64,000 nucleotides of DNA from Candidatus Chloroploca mongolica (GTDB taxonomy: Bacteria; Chloroflexota; Chloroflexia; Chloroflexales; Chloroflexaceae), in NCBI RefSeq assembly GCF_004762035.2, contig NZ_SIJK02000029.1, positions 1-64,000 on the forward strand, given 5' to 3'. The notes under the pieces are model-generated. The model was not told the origin of the DNA, did not search any database, and saw only the letters and a program-made list of their open reading frames with translations. Every line of letters begins with the position of its first letter. The stretch's first letter is position 1. Below are positions 22,872-31,989 of the stretch, piece by piece. The translations under genes were made by a program, and so were the position numbers.

Positions 22872-24515
22872 ATGATAACGCTGATCCTCTACAATGGCCC
22901 GATTTACACGCTTGACCCGGCTGTGCCAGTGGCTCAGGCACTCGCGGTGCGTGACGGACGGATCGTTGCGCTTGGCACCGAACGTCAGGTTCAGGAGATG
23001 GTGGCGACAGCTGGCGGGACCCACGAATTACTTGACCTCGCCGGTCGGGCGGTTGTGCCTGGACTCACCGATGCCCATGTCCATATTACCTGGCAGGGCT
23101 TTACCAGTCGTGAAGCCAATCTGGCCGGTATTGCTACGCTTGAGATGGCCTTGGAGGTGGTGGCTCAGCGGGATGCTCGGTTGCCTCAGGGGGCCTGGCT
23201 GCGCGGCGGTGGGTGGGATCACGTGCTCTGGGGGGAGCGTTGGCCAACCCGAGAGGATCTCGACCGGGTTTGCCCACACCGCCCGGTGATCCTGCTGCGC
23301 AAAGATTGCCATTCGGCCTGGGTCAATCGTCGCGCGCTCGAACTCGCAGGCGTTACCGCCGCAACGCCAGATCCTGCGGGCGGCCAGATTATGCGTGACC
23401 GCGATGGTGAACCAACCGGTATTCTGGTTGACACAGCGATGGATCTCGTACGTGCGGTTGAGCCGCCCCTCAGTGAGCAAGACCGGCTCACTGCGCTGCA
23501 AGCGGCTTTCGATGAAGCCGTGAGCTATGGGATCACCAGCATCCATGTGCCTCCGGGCACTGATCCTACTGATGCATCGACCACCTTACGTGATCTGCAG
23601 ACGATGCGCCAGCGGGGCAAGTTGAGTGTGCGTTGTCTGGTTTATATGGCTCAGCCCGATCTCGACGCCGCGATTGCCCTCGGGTTGCGCAGTGGCTTTG
23701 GCGATGCCTGGCTCCGCCTTGGCGGACTCAAGCTCTTTGCCGATGGTTCACTTGGCTCGCAGAGTGCTGAGATGCTGAGGCCGTATGAGGGCACGAGCAG
23801 TACGGGCCTGGCGATGATGCCACCCGAGGTGCTTGAGGCAACGATCAGGCGGGCAAATGCCCACGGGATCAGCGTTGCTGTGCATGCAATTGGTGATGCC
23901 GCCAATCGTAAGGTGCTTGATGCTATCGAACGGGCGATGCACGACCGCCAGGCCCAGCCTGCGGCCTTCCCAGCCATGACGTTGCCGAACCGGATTGAGC
24001 ATGTCCAGGTGCTGCATCCCGCTGATGTACCTCGGCTCGGGCAACTCGGGATCATTGCCTCGATGCAGCCGATCCACTGTACCAGCGATATCACCGCTGC
24101 CTCGCGGCTCTGGGGGGGCGAGCGCTCTCGCTTTGCGTATGCCTGGCGCAGTATCCAGGCCAGTGGCGCAACGCTCGCCTTTGGCTCCGATGCGCCCGTT
24201 GAGACGATGAATCCGTGGTCGGGCATCCACGCTGCGGTGACGCGGCAGCGCCCCGATGGTACCCCGGCAGACGGTTGGTATGCCGAGCAATGCCTGACGG
24301 TCGAAGAAGCCCTGCGTGCCTATTGTTATGGGCCAGCGGTGGCAAGTGCGGAAACTGCATTGAAAGGGTCACTGACCCCCGGTAAACTGGCCGATCTTGT
24401 TGTGTTGACCGGTGATCCCTTGCAGTGCCGTGCTGATGAACTTGGAGCGATAACGGCAGCGATGACGCTTGTTGATGGACAGGTGGTGTTTGAGCGTTCG
24501 TCATCAGGTGTATGA
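22872..24515 (+). CDS. Metal-dependent amidohydrolase, YtcJ type
   Basis: 547 residues. It belongs to the amidohydrolase superfamily, YtcJ-like group, whose substrates are mostly unknown amides or cyclic ureas. It has the N-terminal beta-domain start ITLILYNGPIYTLDP, the metal-binding TDAHVHITWQGF near 65-76, DGSLGSQSAEM near 300, HAIGDAANRKVLDAI near 340, RIEHVQVLHPADVPRL near 377, and FGSDAPVETMNPWSGIHAA near 443. The ATG at 22872 was preferred to an upstream in-frame start at 22854 because it coincides with the conserved N-terminus. A TATAAT (22806-22811) lies upstream. The MFS gene follows after 39 bp and could import or export the substrate. Confidence 0.88.
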   Translation: MITLILYNGPIYTLDPAVPVAQALAVRDGRIVALGTERQVQEMVATAGGTHELLDLAGRAVVPGLTDAHVHITWQGFTSREANLAGIATLEMALEVVAQRDARLPQGAWLRGGGWDHVLWGERWPTREDLDRVCPHRPVILLRKDCHSAWVNRRALELAGVTAATPDPAGGQIMRDRDGEPTGILVDTAMDLVRAVEPPLSEQDRLTALQAAFDEAVSYGITSIHVPPGTDPTDASTTLRDLQTMRQRGKLSVRCLVYMAQPDLDAAIALGLRSGFGDAWLRLGGLKLFADGSLGSQSAEMLRPYEGTSSTGLAMMPPEVLEATIRRANAHGISVAVHAIGDAANRKVLDAIERAMHDRQAQPAAFPAMTLPNRIEHVQVLHPADVPRLGQLGIIASMQPIHCTSDITAASRLWGGERSRFAYAWRSIQASGATLAFGSDAPVETMNPWSGIHAAVTRQRPDGTPADGWYAEQCLTVEEALRAYCYGPAVASAETALKGSLTPGKLADLVVLTGDPLQCRADELGAITAAMTLVDGQVVFERSSSGV

Positions 24516-24554
24516 GGAAAGGAGCAGGCGAAGGCTTGATCTTCGTCGGTAGGT

Positions 24555-25757
24555 ATGTACAAGAATAAAGCCTTTATCGCTGTTTCAAGTGGACACTTTG
24601 TGGTTGATGTACTCAATAGTACGGGTGCCGTGTTGCTCGCTGTGCTCAAAGAGCCACTCGGGTTGAGTTATGCGCAGATCGGAACAGCTCTGGCGATCTA
24701 TCTGCTCATTGGTTCACTGTCACAGCCATTGTTTGGCTGGCTTTCCGACAAGGCCCCGGGCCATACGATGCTGCTCGCGGCCGTCAGTGTCGCCTGGATG
24801 GCTTTCTTCTTTACGCTGGTCGCCCTTGCCCCAACCTGGACATGGCTTCTGCCCGTTTTTCTCCTTGCTGCCCTTGGGAGTGGCCTCTTTCATCCGATTG
24901 GTACCGCAGCTTCGTCAGTGGCGGTGCCTGACCGTGCGGCTAGTGCAACGTCGATCTTCTTCTTTTCAGGCCAGGTCGGCCTCGCAGTGGGGCCTTTTCT
25001 CGCCGGTATTCTCGCCGGTCGCTTTGGCGCGATCGGGTTGCTCCCGTTGACCGCAATTGCCGTTATCCCCATCGGCCTCTTGCTCGCTTCGGCCCGTACG
25101 CAAACCAAGGGAGAACCACGCCACAAGCCGAAAGCATCTGCTCACCAGACGGCACGTACCTGGACATTGCTTGGGGTTGTGTTGATTGCAGCCTTTGTCT
25201 TGCTGGTCGCAGTGCGCTCGTCGATCCAGGCAGTCTATCAGGCTTATCTGCCGCAACTCTTCCAGGGGCGCGGTTGGGAACCAGCCCTCTTTGGGTTGCT
25301 GGCCGGTGTTTTTATGGCTGCCGGGGCCGTCGGGCAGATCCTCAACGGGATGCTCGCGGATCGTCACGGGATGCGCGTGGCGATTGTCGGCCCGTTGCTT
25401 TTGAGTGTGCCGGTTGGTCTGCTCTGTCTCTTGACCCCGTCGATTGCGGTTGCGTTTATCGCGTGTGCAGGCGCAGGTTTGCTGATTGGTGGCCAGCATA
25501 GTGTGCTCGTGGTGCATGCCCAGCGGATGTTGCCCGTCCAACGAGGTTTTGCTGCCGGGCTGATCCTTGGGTTTACCTTTGCCAGCGGGGCCATCGGCAC
25601 CTGGGTGGCGGGGCAACTCGCAAACCAGGTTGGCATGCAGACGGTGATGGTATGGGCGACGTTGCTGGGCTTGCCAGCGGCCCTGCTTGCGCTGGCAATG
25701 CCTGGGACACCGCGTGTCGTCAGGGAAGTGGCAGCACCTGCATCAGCAGCCGATTAG
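24555..25757 (+). CDS. MFS transporter, fosmidomycin-resistance (Fsr)-like
   Basis: 400 residues, about twelve membrane helices with a short basic cytoplasmic loop in the middle (KGEPRHKPKASAHQ). The N-terminus HFVVDVLNSTGAVLLAVLKE and the loop GWLSDKAPGH (the MFS signature between helices 2 and 3) are typical of the Fsr branch, as is FHPIGTAASSVAVPDRAASA. Members export drugs such as fosmidomycin, but the substrate here is unknown. Probably co-transcribed with the amidohydrolase. Confidence 0.85.
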   Translation: MYKNKAFIAVSSGHFVVDVLNSTGAVLLAVLKEPLGLSYAQIGTALAIYLLIGSLSQPLFGWLSDKAPGHTMLLAAVSVAWMAFFFTLVALAPTWTWLLPVFLLAALGSGLFHPIGTAASSVAVPDRAASATSIFFFSGQVGLAVGPFLAGILAGRFGAIGLLPLTAIAVIPIGLLLASARTQTKGEPRHKPKASAHQTARTWTLLGVVLIAAFVLLVAVRSSIQAVYQAYLPQLFQGRGWEPALFGLLAGVFMAAGAVGQILNGMLADRHGMRVAIVGPLLLSVPVGLLCLLTPSIAVAFIACAGAGLLIGGQHSVLVVHAQRMLPVQRGFAAGLILGFTFASGAIGTWVAGQLANQVGMQTVMVWATLLGLPAALLALAMPGTPRVVREVAAPASAAD

Positions 25758-25762
25758 TCTGT

Positions 25763-25839
25763 TTGACGCAAAGGCGCAGAGGCGCGAAGGTTTGAGGGAG
25801 CTGCATGTGCAGCTTTGCGCCTTTGCGCCTTTGCGTCAA
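25763..25839. repeat. Imperfect long inverted repeat of GCAAAGGCGC units
   Basis: The left arm (25763-25790) and right arm (about 25813-25839) pair with two mismatches. They enclose a second palindrome AGCTGCA-TG-TGCAGCT (25799-25814). The arms are built of a repeated GCAAAGGCGC-type unit. It lies between the convergent MFS and tricorn genes, where it could terminate both. Confidence 0.6.
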
Positions 25840-25878
25840 CACGAGTCAACCTTCTGTGCAAGGTATTGGCCCTAAGTC

Positions 25879-28800
25879 TCACCAGTTCTCCCCAAGCAAG
25901 ACCGCCACGGCAGCGTCAAGCTGACGGTCACGCCCGAGCGCCCATTCACCAAGGGGACGCGTGACATCAACATCGACCGGGCGCCCGTGACCTTCGAGGA
26001 GCTCACCTTCTGGCGTCAGCACAGCAAAACTCGGGAGCCTAAAGAAGGCCCCGTCGAGCAGGCGGATATTGTGCGTCCAGATGACTGCTCCGGCGGTCGG
26101 GCGTCCGACTATCTTGCCCAGCCCAAGCCGACGATAGCTCTCGCTCAGCATTTCGGTATTGCTGGCCGAATGTTCGTTGGTGACGAGCACGGTTGGTTTG
26201 TTGAGGATGCGATTGCCCGCCATATGGGTCGAGTCGATGGCGGCTTGCTGACGGAAGCTGCTGAGCACAACGGTACGCCGGGTCAGGAGATCAAGGATAA
26301 AGGTCGCTGTGTGCCCACCAGAGTTGTAGCGTACATCAATAACAACGCCCTCTTTGCCGTGTGCTTCAGCATCAAGATCGGCCAGGAATTGCTGGTACGC
26401 ATCGTAACTCATGCGCTCGATATGGACATACCCTAGCCGTCCATCACTGATACGGTGGACGTAGGCTTCATTGCTTATGACCCAGTCACGATAGCGCAGG
26501 TAGGCGTAGTCGTGTCCATTCAGGGGGCGCAGATCAACCTCACGAGTTGGCCCATCATGGTCAGGATTTTCGGCGAGAGTCAGACGAATACGACGGCCAA
26601 CACTGCGGCGCATCAGGCGATCCAGGCTCGTCTCGGTTGTCAAGGCGGTACCATTAATCGCGACGAGATATTCGCCGGGGCGCGGTGGCTGAGGCCCCAT
26701 GGCGACCGGACTATCAGGGATCAGGCGCTGCACCCGCAGGCGTCCGCTTGTGGTGAGTTCAACCGGATCAAAGAGCACCCCGATATACCCATCACTGCCC
26801 ATCCAGCTGCCAGGGCGGCTGCCCAGATGCGAGGCACGCAATTCGCCAGTCATCAAATTGATCAACGTGTGCAACTCATCGGTCGTCTGGGCACCTTCGA
26901 TCAAGGGGGCGAAACGCTCCCGCAATAAGGCCCAATCCTGACCGCGAAAGGTAGGATCATAGAAGTTGTCACGAAGCGCACGCCAGGCTTCATGAAAGAT
27001 CTGCTGTTTGTCACAGTGGAAGTCGACCGTTACGTCGCCACGGACATGCACTTTGACCGGTTCATTGCCGGCAGGAAATTTGCGAATCGTGATCGTACCA
27101 TCTTCGAGGGCAAAAAAGGCTCGGCCATCAGGTGTGAACTGCACAGCCGCTTTGGAACTTTCGCTTGCTGTCAACTGACGTGGCGGATGCCCACGACGTG
27201 GTTCATCGAGTGGCATACTCCAAATATTGACCTTATCGGCGACGACGGCAAGCAGCAGCAGATCGCGGCTATCAGGGCTGATCGCGGCAGCACTGGCATC
27301 CATCTGGATAGGTGTAAGAAAGTGGAGGCGGCGCTCAATGCCTTCAAAAACAATCATTGGGCTGACTTCAGGCTGTTCAGGGGATGATGTGCTCGTCGCC
27401 TGCGCTGCCGCCTCAGTTCGGGTGACAGGATCACGATCCGCGGGAAGCTGCGATGGTGCCGTTGCATCGGGCGTTTCATCGGGATCTTCTGGCTCGGTTG
27501 GTGGATCAAACTCAACCGCAATTTTTTCGATTGGCCGCTTATACTCTTCTTTCGATGGCTCTTTGTCCTTCTCTTCAAAGAGTTTCTCAAATTCAGCTTC
27601 ACGAAAGAGCGGGTTCTGAGGGCGCAGATCGACACAGACAATCTGTGCCTCGGCGCGGTACTGTCTGGTGGTAAAGATCAGGTGCTGCCCGTTCGGTGAC
27701 CAGAGCAGATTACTGCCCCCAAGGTTACTCAAAAAGGTAATCTGGCGTGGCTCGCCTCCTTCCAGCGGCACCACATAGCTGTTGCTAAAAAAGTGCTCGT
27801 CCTGAGCCAGATAGGCGAGCCAGCGCGAGTCGGGAGACCAGCAGAGATCAGCAGAGACAACAAAACGCGCCCGACACAGTTCACGGGCCTCTTCACCGTT
27901 CAGACTGACCAGACGCACAGCTTCGGTCTGACTGAGATACGCGATCCACTTGCCATCGGGTGAAATCCGCGGCATCGCTTTGGGGGTAAGATCGGTGGTG
28001 AGCCGAGTCTCTTTGCGCGCAACCACATCGTAGCGATAGATCTCATCTTCACCGTGACGATCCGAGAGATAGATCAGACTACGGCTATCAGGCGTCCAGG
28101 CGACCTGGCGTTCACGAGCGCGGGTATCGGTGACGCGGAAGGAAGGCCCCTGGCGCACGTCACGTTCCGTCTCTTTATCGGCAAAATCAACAAAGACCTG
28201 ACCACGGGCAATAAAAGCAATCTTTTTGCCATCGGGGCTGAGGCGTAATTCACTAAAATGGCGCGGCCAACTCTCTTCGCGCACCGGTGTGACCTTGCTA
28301 TCACCACGGGCAGTAATGGATAGCGGAGCGGCTTCACGCGTGGCAAGATCAAGCTGCCAGATCTGGAAGTTGCGTTCAAAGACGATCAAGCCAGCGTTGA
28401 GCGCGATCTGGGGAAAAAGCAACCGCCCATCTTCAAAGGTCGTCAAGCGTTGTGGCTCGGTGCCATCCAGGGCCAGATACCAGAGATTTTCGATCCCATC
28501 GCGGTCACTGACAAAGTAGATCCCCGCCCCATCAGGTGCCCACAACGGCCAGGCATTGCGGCCAGCATAGGCCCCGGGGATAGAGGTCACAGGCTGGGAT
28601 GCGGGACTCGTCGGCTGTGGACCGGCAAGCAATTGCAAGGCCGTATAATTCCCAGTTTTCCATGCATCAGTTTCAGCGCTCGGGCCAAGCCAGATCTCAC
28701 CGGGTGAGAAGGGATCTGGCCCACACCGCCACCAGTGATCACGGATATTGCAGAAGGCCAGACGGGTGCCGGTCGGATCGATGCTCACCGCACCGAGGTC

Positions 28801-29205
28801 TTCGTAGGGTTCACTATAGATGAGCGCCGGAGTACCGCCAGTGAGATGAACGCGATAGATACTATCACCAATCTGCTCGCGGTTCGCCGTAAAATAGATC
28901 GCCTGACCATCACGCGCCCAGGCTTCGACGGTGGAACGACCATCGTGAAACGTCAACTGGCGGACCGCGCCACCGTCAAGGGGCAACACATAGATTTCAC
29001 CATTGCCATTGCGATCAGCAGTAAAAGCGAGGCTAGCACCATCGGGGCTAAACCGGGGGCTCTTATGGCTGGCCGCGTGGGCCGTCAAGCGTTCGGCCCT
29101 GCCACCTGAGGCTGCCACAAGCCAGATATCACCGGCATAGACAAAGGCAATCTGGGTGCCATCGGGATCGATGCTAGGAGTCCGAAAATAGGGGTGTGTG
29201 CTCAT
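25879..29205 (-). CDS. Tricorn protease homolog (S41 family)
   Basis: 1108 residues. Tricorn cuts peptides released by other proteases; bacterial homologs are presumed cytoplasmic. Residues 1-300 and 310-700 form two TolB/PD40-type beta-propellers (repeats such as PSIDPDGTQIAFVYAG, ISPDGKWIAYLS). The second propeller holds a long acidic, Pro-rich insert (about 550-650). A helical segment (HEAWRALRDNFYDPTFRGQDW) precedes a PDZ domain (about 810-900). The tail-specific protease core shows GVVIDVRYNSGGHTATF and the nucleophile near Ser1013 in NEHSASNTEML. The length fits tricorn, and there is no signal peptide. The start overlaps the SDR stop by 4 bp. Confidence 0.9.
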   Translation of the reverse strand: MSTHPYFRTPSIDPDGTQIAFVYAGDIWLVAASGGRAERLTAHAASHKSPRFSPDGASLAFTADRNGNGEIYVLPLDGGAVRQLTFHDGRSTVEAWARDGQAIYFTANREQIGDSIYRVHLTGGTPALIYSEPYEDLGAVSIDPTGTRLAFCNIRDHWWRCGPDPFSPGEIWLGPSAETDAWKTGNYTALQLLAGPQPTSPASQPVTSIPGAYAGRNAWPLWAPDGAGIYFVSDRDGIENLWYLALDGTEPQRLTTFEDGRLLFPQIALNAGLIVFERNFQIWQLDLATREAAPLSITARGDSKVTPVREESWPRHFSELRLSPDGKKIAFIARGQVFVDFADKETERDVRQGPSFRVTDTRARERQVAWTPDSRSLIYLSDRHGEDEIYRYDVVARKETRLTTDLTPKAMPRISPDGKWIAYLSQTEAVRLVSLNGEEARELCRARFVVSADLCWSPDSRWLAYLAQDEHFFSNSYVVPLEGGEPRQITFLSNLGGSNLLWSPNGQHLIFTTRQYRAEAQIVCVDLRPQNPLFREAEFEKLFEEKDKEPSKEEYKRPIEKIAVEFDPPTEPEDPDETPDATAPSQLPADRDPVTRTEAAAQATSTSSPEQPEVSPMIVFEGIERRLHFLTPIQMDASAAAISPDSRDLLLLAVVADKVNIWSMPLDEPRRGHPPRQLTASESSKAAVQFTPDGRAFFALEDGTITIRKFPAGNEPVKVHVRGDVTVDFHCDKQQIFHEAWRALRDNFYDPTFRGQDWALLRERFAPLIEGAQTTDELHTLINLMTGELRASHLGSRPGSWMGSDGYIGVLFDPVELTTSGRLRVQRLIPDSPVAMGPQPPRPGEYLVAINGTALTTETSLDRLMRRSVGRRIRLTLAENPDHDGPTREVDLRPLNGHDYAYLRYRDWVISNEAYVHRISDGRLGYVHIERMSYDAYQQFLADLDAEAHGKEGVVIDVRYNSGGHTATFILDLLTRRTVVLSSFRQQAAIDSTHMAGNRILNKPTVLVTNEHSASNTEMLSESYRRLGLGKIVGRPTAGAVIWTHNIRLLDGAFFRLPSFAVLTPEGELLEGHGRPVDVDVTRPLGEWALGRDRQLDAAVAVLLGENW

Positions 29206-29993
29206 GCTTCTTTCCAGCCAATCGCTTTGCCAAGGATGCGTTCGATCAAGCCCGGGAAGAGCGCCGCAGCGATGACCCCGATGCGGTCGCCAACAGTGAC
29301 ATAGGTAACCCGTGTCGGGCGACGGGCCACCCGCAGAATGGTACGGGCCACCACCTCAGGGCCTACGCCGGGGGGTGAAAAGCGCCGTTGTTCCCCCCCT
29401 TTGCCCAGACGATTCTGGCTGAAACCAGTGCGCGTTGTGCCTGGACGTACGACCGAGACATTGATACCGCTGTCATGTAATTCCATGCGGAGTGCATCGC
29501 TCAGGCGTTCAAGGCCAGCTTTGGCAGCAGCGTAGCCACCCAGATAGGGCAGGGGTTGCACCGCGAGCACCGTTGAAACATTGATGATATGCCCACGACC
29601 GCGGGCTCGCATCACCGGAAGCACCGCCTGCATCAGAGCGAGGGGGCCAAAGAGATCGACGGCGAGGGCACGGGTGAGATCATCGTGATCGAGGCTGCTG
29701 ACAGGGCCAGACAGACCAACGCCAGCATTATTGATCAACAGATCAACCGTGCCATATCGGTTGACCGCCTGACTGATCAGGTTGTGACAGGCCACCGGAT
29801 CAGCCACATCGGTTGGCACAACCAGATGGTTGCCAGGCAGACTCGTGGACAGGCGGGCGAGGGGTTCAGGTGAACGGGCGGCAAGCACCAGGTGTGCGCC
29901 AGCATGCGCAAAAGCCTGTGCAGTCGCGGCCCCAATGCCCGCAGAAGCCCCGGTCACAACCACAACATTTCCTGCAAGTGTACGCATACTCAT
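29202..29993 (-). CDS. Short-chain dehydrogenase/reductase
   Basis: 263 residues, classical SDR with a NAD(P) Rossmann fold: VVTGASAGIGAATA (12-25), NNAGVGLSG near 86, the active-site Tyr and Lys in GGYAAAKAG near 152, and a C-terminal hydrophobic stretch (IGVIAAALFPGLIERIL) as in DltE/YqjQ-like members that associate with membranes. The substrate is not evident. It overlaps the HMG-CoA-lyase-like gene upstream and the tricorn gene downstream by 4 bp each (ATGA), so the three are translationally coupled. Confidence 0.9.
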   Translation of the reverse strand: MSMRTLAGNVVVVTGASAGIGAATAQAFAHAGAHLVLAARSPEPLARLSTSLPGNHLVVPTDVADPVACHNLISQAVNRYGTVDLLINNAGVGLSGPVSSLDHDDLTRALAVDLFGPLALMQAVLPVMRARGRGHIINVSTVLAVQPLPYLGGYAAAKAGLERLSDALRMELHDSGINVSVVRPGTTRTGFSQNRLGKGGEQRRFSPPGVGPEVVARTILRVARRPTRVTYVTVGDRIGVIAAALFPGLIERILGKAIGWKEA

Positions 29994-30922
29994 CCTGTCA
30001 AATGTTTACAGATCCCGGCCTTGATCGTCTGACCTGGCACTTCATGGCCCAGCAAGCATTCAAGGAGGCGGGCCGCACGCATTAACGCGGGCAGATCAAG
30101 CCCGGTTGTCACTCCCAATTCGTGCAACATATGCGTCAGATCCTCGGTACAGAGATTGCCCGGAGCGCCGGGGGCAAATGGGCACCCGCCGATACCCCCG
30201 ATGCTGCTATCAAAGGTCGTAATACCAAGTTGCAACGCTGCGAGCACATTGGCAAGCCCGGCCCCGCGAGCGCTATGCAAATGGAGCCGCAGCGACTGAC
30301 GGGGAAAGCGCTCACGGAAGGCAAGAACGATCTGTTGCACCAGCAGCGGATGGGCCATGCCCGTCGTGTCACCGAGGGTCACCTCGCCAACGCCAAGATC
30401 GAGCAACTGACCACAAAGATCGAGCACCCGTTCAACCCGTACATGGCCCTCAAACGGGCACCCAAAAGCCACCGAGAGCACAGCATCAAAAGCGATTCCG
30501 GCCTGACGCACCAACAGACTCATCTCGGCAACCTGATCAAGCGATTGCGCAACCCCCATGTTGACATTGCTCTGATTGTGACTTTCCGTTGCACTGAGAA
30601 AGACCTGAACGAGATCGACGCGAGACGCAACCGCGCGTTGTGCCCCCACCAAATTAGGAGCAATGGCACAATACATCACCTCGGGAGGGCGCGGCAACTG
30701 GGCAAACACCTCGGCAGTATTCGCCATCTGGGGAACCTGTTGAGGACGCACAAAAGCCCCGACCTCGATCTGGCGCAGACCGGCGTCACGAAGTGCGGCA
30801 ATCAGTTCAAGTTTCTCGGCAGTGGTGAGCACCACCGACTCATTTTGGAGCCCATCACGTGGTCCGACTTCGCGAATCGCGGCATACGAAGGCAGGGCCA
30901 TGGGGCTAGCAATGCTTGTCAT
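29990..30922 (-). CDS. Hydroxymethylglutaryl-CoA lyase-like enzyme
   Basis: 310 residues of the HMGL/DRE-TIM family. HMG-CoA lyase splits HMG-CoA into acetyl-CoA and acetoacetate in leucine breakdown. Present are the catalytic REVGPRDGLQNE (14-25), GEVTLGDTTGMAHP, and the signature GGCPFAPGAPGNLCTED with its Cys and the metal-ligand Asn. The second metal motif reads LHLHSARGAG instead of the usual HxHDTYG: both His ligands are kept, but the three residues after them differ. It may therefore act on a different acyl-CoA. The start at 30922 has AGAGGT upstream; a longer frame to 31051 would run through a hairpin and was rejected. Confidence 0.85.
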   Translation of the reverse strand: MTSIASPMALPSYAAIREVGPRDGLQNESVVLTTAEKLELIAALRDAGLRQIEVGAFVRPQQVPQMANTAEVFAQLPRPPEVMYCAIAPNLVGAQRAVASRVDLVQVFLSATESHNQSNVNMGVAQSLDQVAEMSLLVRQAGIAFDAVLSVAFGCPFEGHVRVERVLDLCGQLLDLGVGEVTLGDTTGMAHPLLVQQIVLAFRERFPRQSLRLHLHSARGAGLANVLAALQLGITTFDSSIGGIGGCPFAPGAPGNLCTEDLTHMLHELGVTTGLDLPALMRAARLLECLLGHEVPGQTIKAGICKHLTG

Positions 30923-30995
30923 CAACGACCTCTTGGTACTGTATGCAGCGGCTCTGCTGCGAGGGCAAGCCGAGATTCCTGAGCACTGCGCCCCA

Positions 30996-31050
30996 TGCTT
31001 GGATTGGCGACAACGGCAAGCTTTGCTTGCCGTTGTCGCCAACCCAAGCA
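30996..31050. repeat. Long hairpin, 25-bp stem with one mismatch, tip AAGC-TTT-GCTT
   Basis: The inner 18-bp arms (31004-31021 and 31025-31042) are perfect. Beyond a single A/C mismatch, another 7 bp pair (30996-31002 with 31044-31050). It is flanked by ATTCCTG-containing sequences, and the one on the right continues GGAGGCCGCAGGCCCCC, which is like the flank of the hairpin at 33930. It lies upstream of both divergent genes, so it is not a terminator for either. Confidence 0.7.
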
Positions 31051-31200
31051 AAATTCCTGGAGGCCGCAGGCCCCCAAACGCTGGTCAAAAACGCTCTTCC
31101 ATATGCATGGTAGATGAGCGTAGGATGCTTGTCAAACATCAGAGTGTCAAATAAATTGCAAGCAGAAAAAGCTTGATCTGGTATTTCACCATCCTGGTGG

Positions 31201-31229
31201 TTGCGAAGTGCATAATCTGTGGTTATAAT
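31201..31229 (+). promoter_or_regulatory. Promoter of the phasin-like gene
   Basis: TTGCGA (31201-31206), 17 bp, a perfect TATAAT (31224-31229). The predicted start is near 31236, with a leader of about 118 nt. Confidence 0.6.
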
Positions 31230-31353
31230 CTTTCTTGTTACTACGTAACTCATCTGTAACCATTCCTGGTACGCTCAAAACATACATAAGCTATGTATTG
31301 ACGCAAAGGTTTTAAGAACAGCACACCGAGTGCAATATACAAGGAGGGTCGGC

Positions 31354-31926
31354 ATGGACTGGACGAAGCAGGCGAATGATATGCTCAAGACCTTTACAAC
31401 CACACAGCAGAAGGTCTGGGAGAGTTGGGTCTCCTCAATGCAAATGATGGCAACACCACAGAGCCCAGAAGCCTGGCAGAAGACCGTTGATACCTGGCGT
31501 GGTACCGTAAAGTATGCTCTTGAGCAGCAGCTTGAACTGACCAAGTTGTGGGCCGAGAGCGTGGCCGCTTCTTCCGTGAGCATGCCAAACATGCCTGGCA
31601 TGCCGAACATGCCTATCATGCCTGGTATGCCAACCATCCCTGGCATGCCAACCATCCCTGGTATGCCGGCGACTTCGGTTGAGTGGACACGCCAGATGCT
31701 CGAGATGACACGGACATGGACTGATACGCAGGTTCGTTTTTCCGAGAACTGGTTTGAGATGTTGAAGAAGGCCGAGCCGAGCATGATGGCGCAGACTTTT
31801 GATATGGTGCAGGCCCAGAAGATCATGGCGATGTGGCAGGATGCCGCCCAGAAGGCGGTTGAGGCGCAGACGCAGTTCAGCCAGATGATGGTAAAAGCAG
31901 CCTCAGGCGATGGCTCCAAAAAGTAA
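31354..31926 (+). CDS. Phasin / PhaE-like granule protein with MPGMP repeats
   Basis: 190 residues. The N-terminus MDWTKQANDMLKTFTTTQQK, with a following WESW, matches the style of PhaE subunits and phasins that coat polyhydroxyalkanoate granules. The body is amphipathic helix, rich in Met, Gln, Trp and Thr. In the middle (about 75-104) is a collagen-like run of short repeats of the types MPNMPGMP and MPTIPG, and then another long helix (WTRQMLEMTRTWTDTQVRFS). AGGAGGG precedes the ATG at 31354. It is monocistronic with its own promoter and terminator, which fits an abundant structural protein. Classification rests on pattern; no PHA synthase gene is nearby. Confidence 0.65.
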   Translation: MDWTKQANDMLKTFTTTQQKVWESWVSSMQMMATPQSPEAWQKTVDTWRGTVKYALEQQLELTKLWAESVAASSVSMPNMPGMPNMPIMPGMPTIPGMPTIPGMPATSVEWTRQMLEMTRTWTDTQVRFSENWFEMLKKAEPSMMAQTFDMVQAQKIMAMWQDAAQKAVEAQTQFSQMMVKAASGDGSKK

Positions 31927-31954
31927 GCACGCCTAAGCAGAAGCTTGCACGTGA

Positions 31955-31989
31955 CACGACCACCAAATAACGGTGGTCGTGCCTGTTTT
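31955..31989. terminator. Terminator of the phasin-like gene (probably bidirectional)
   Basis: A perfect 10-bp stem CACGACCACC/GGTGGTCGTG (31955-31964, 31972-31981) with a 7-nt loop, followed by CCTGTTTT on the plus strand. It sits between convergent stops. Confidence 0.75.

Noticed and set aside
30923-31051. N-terminal extension of the HMG-CoA-lyase-like gene
   Set aside because: It would translate through the long hairpin at 30996-31050. The start at 30922 has a Shine-Dalgarno and fits the family N-terminus.
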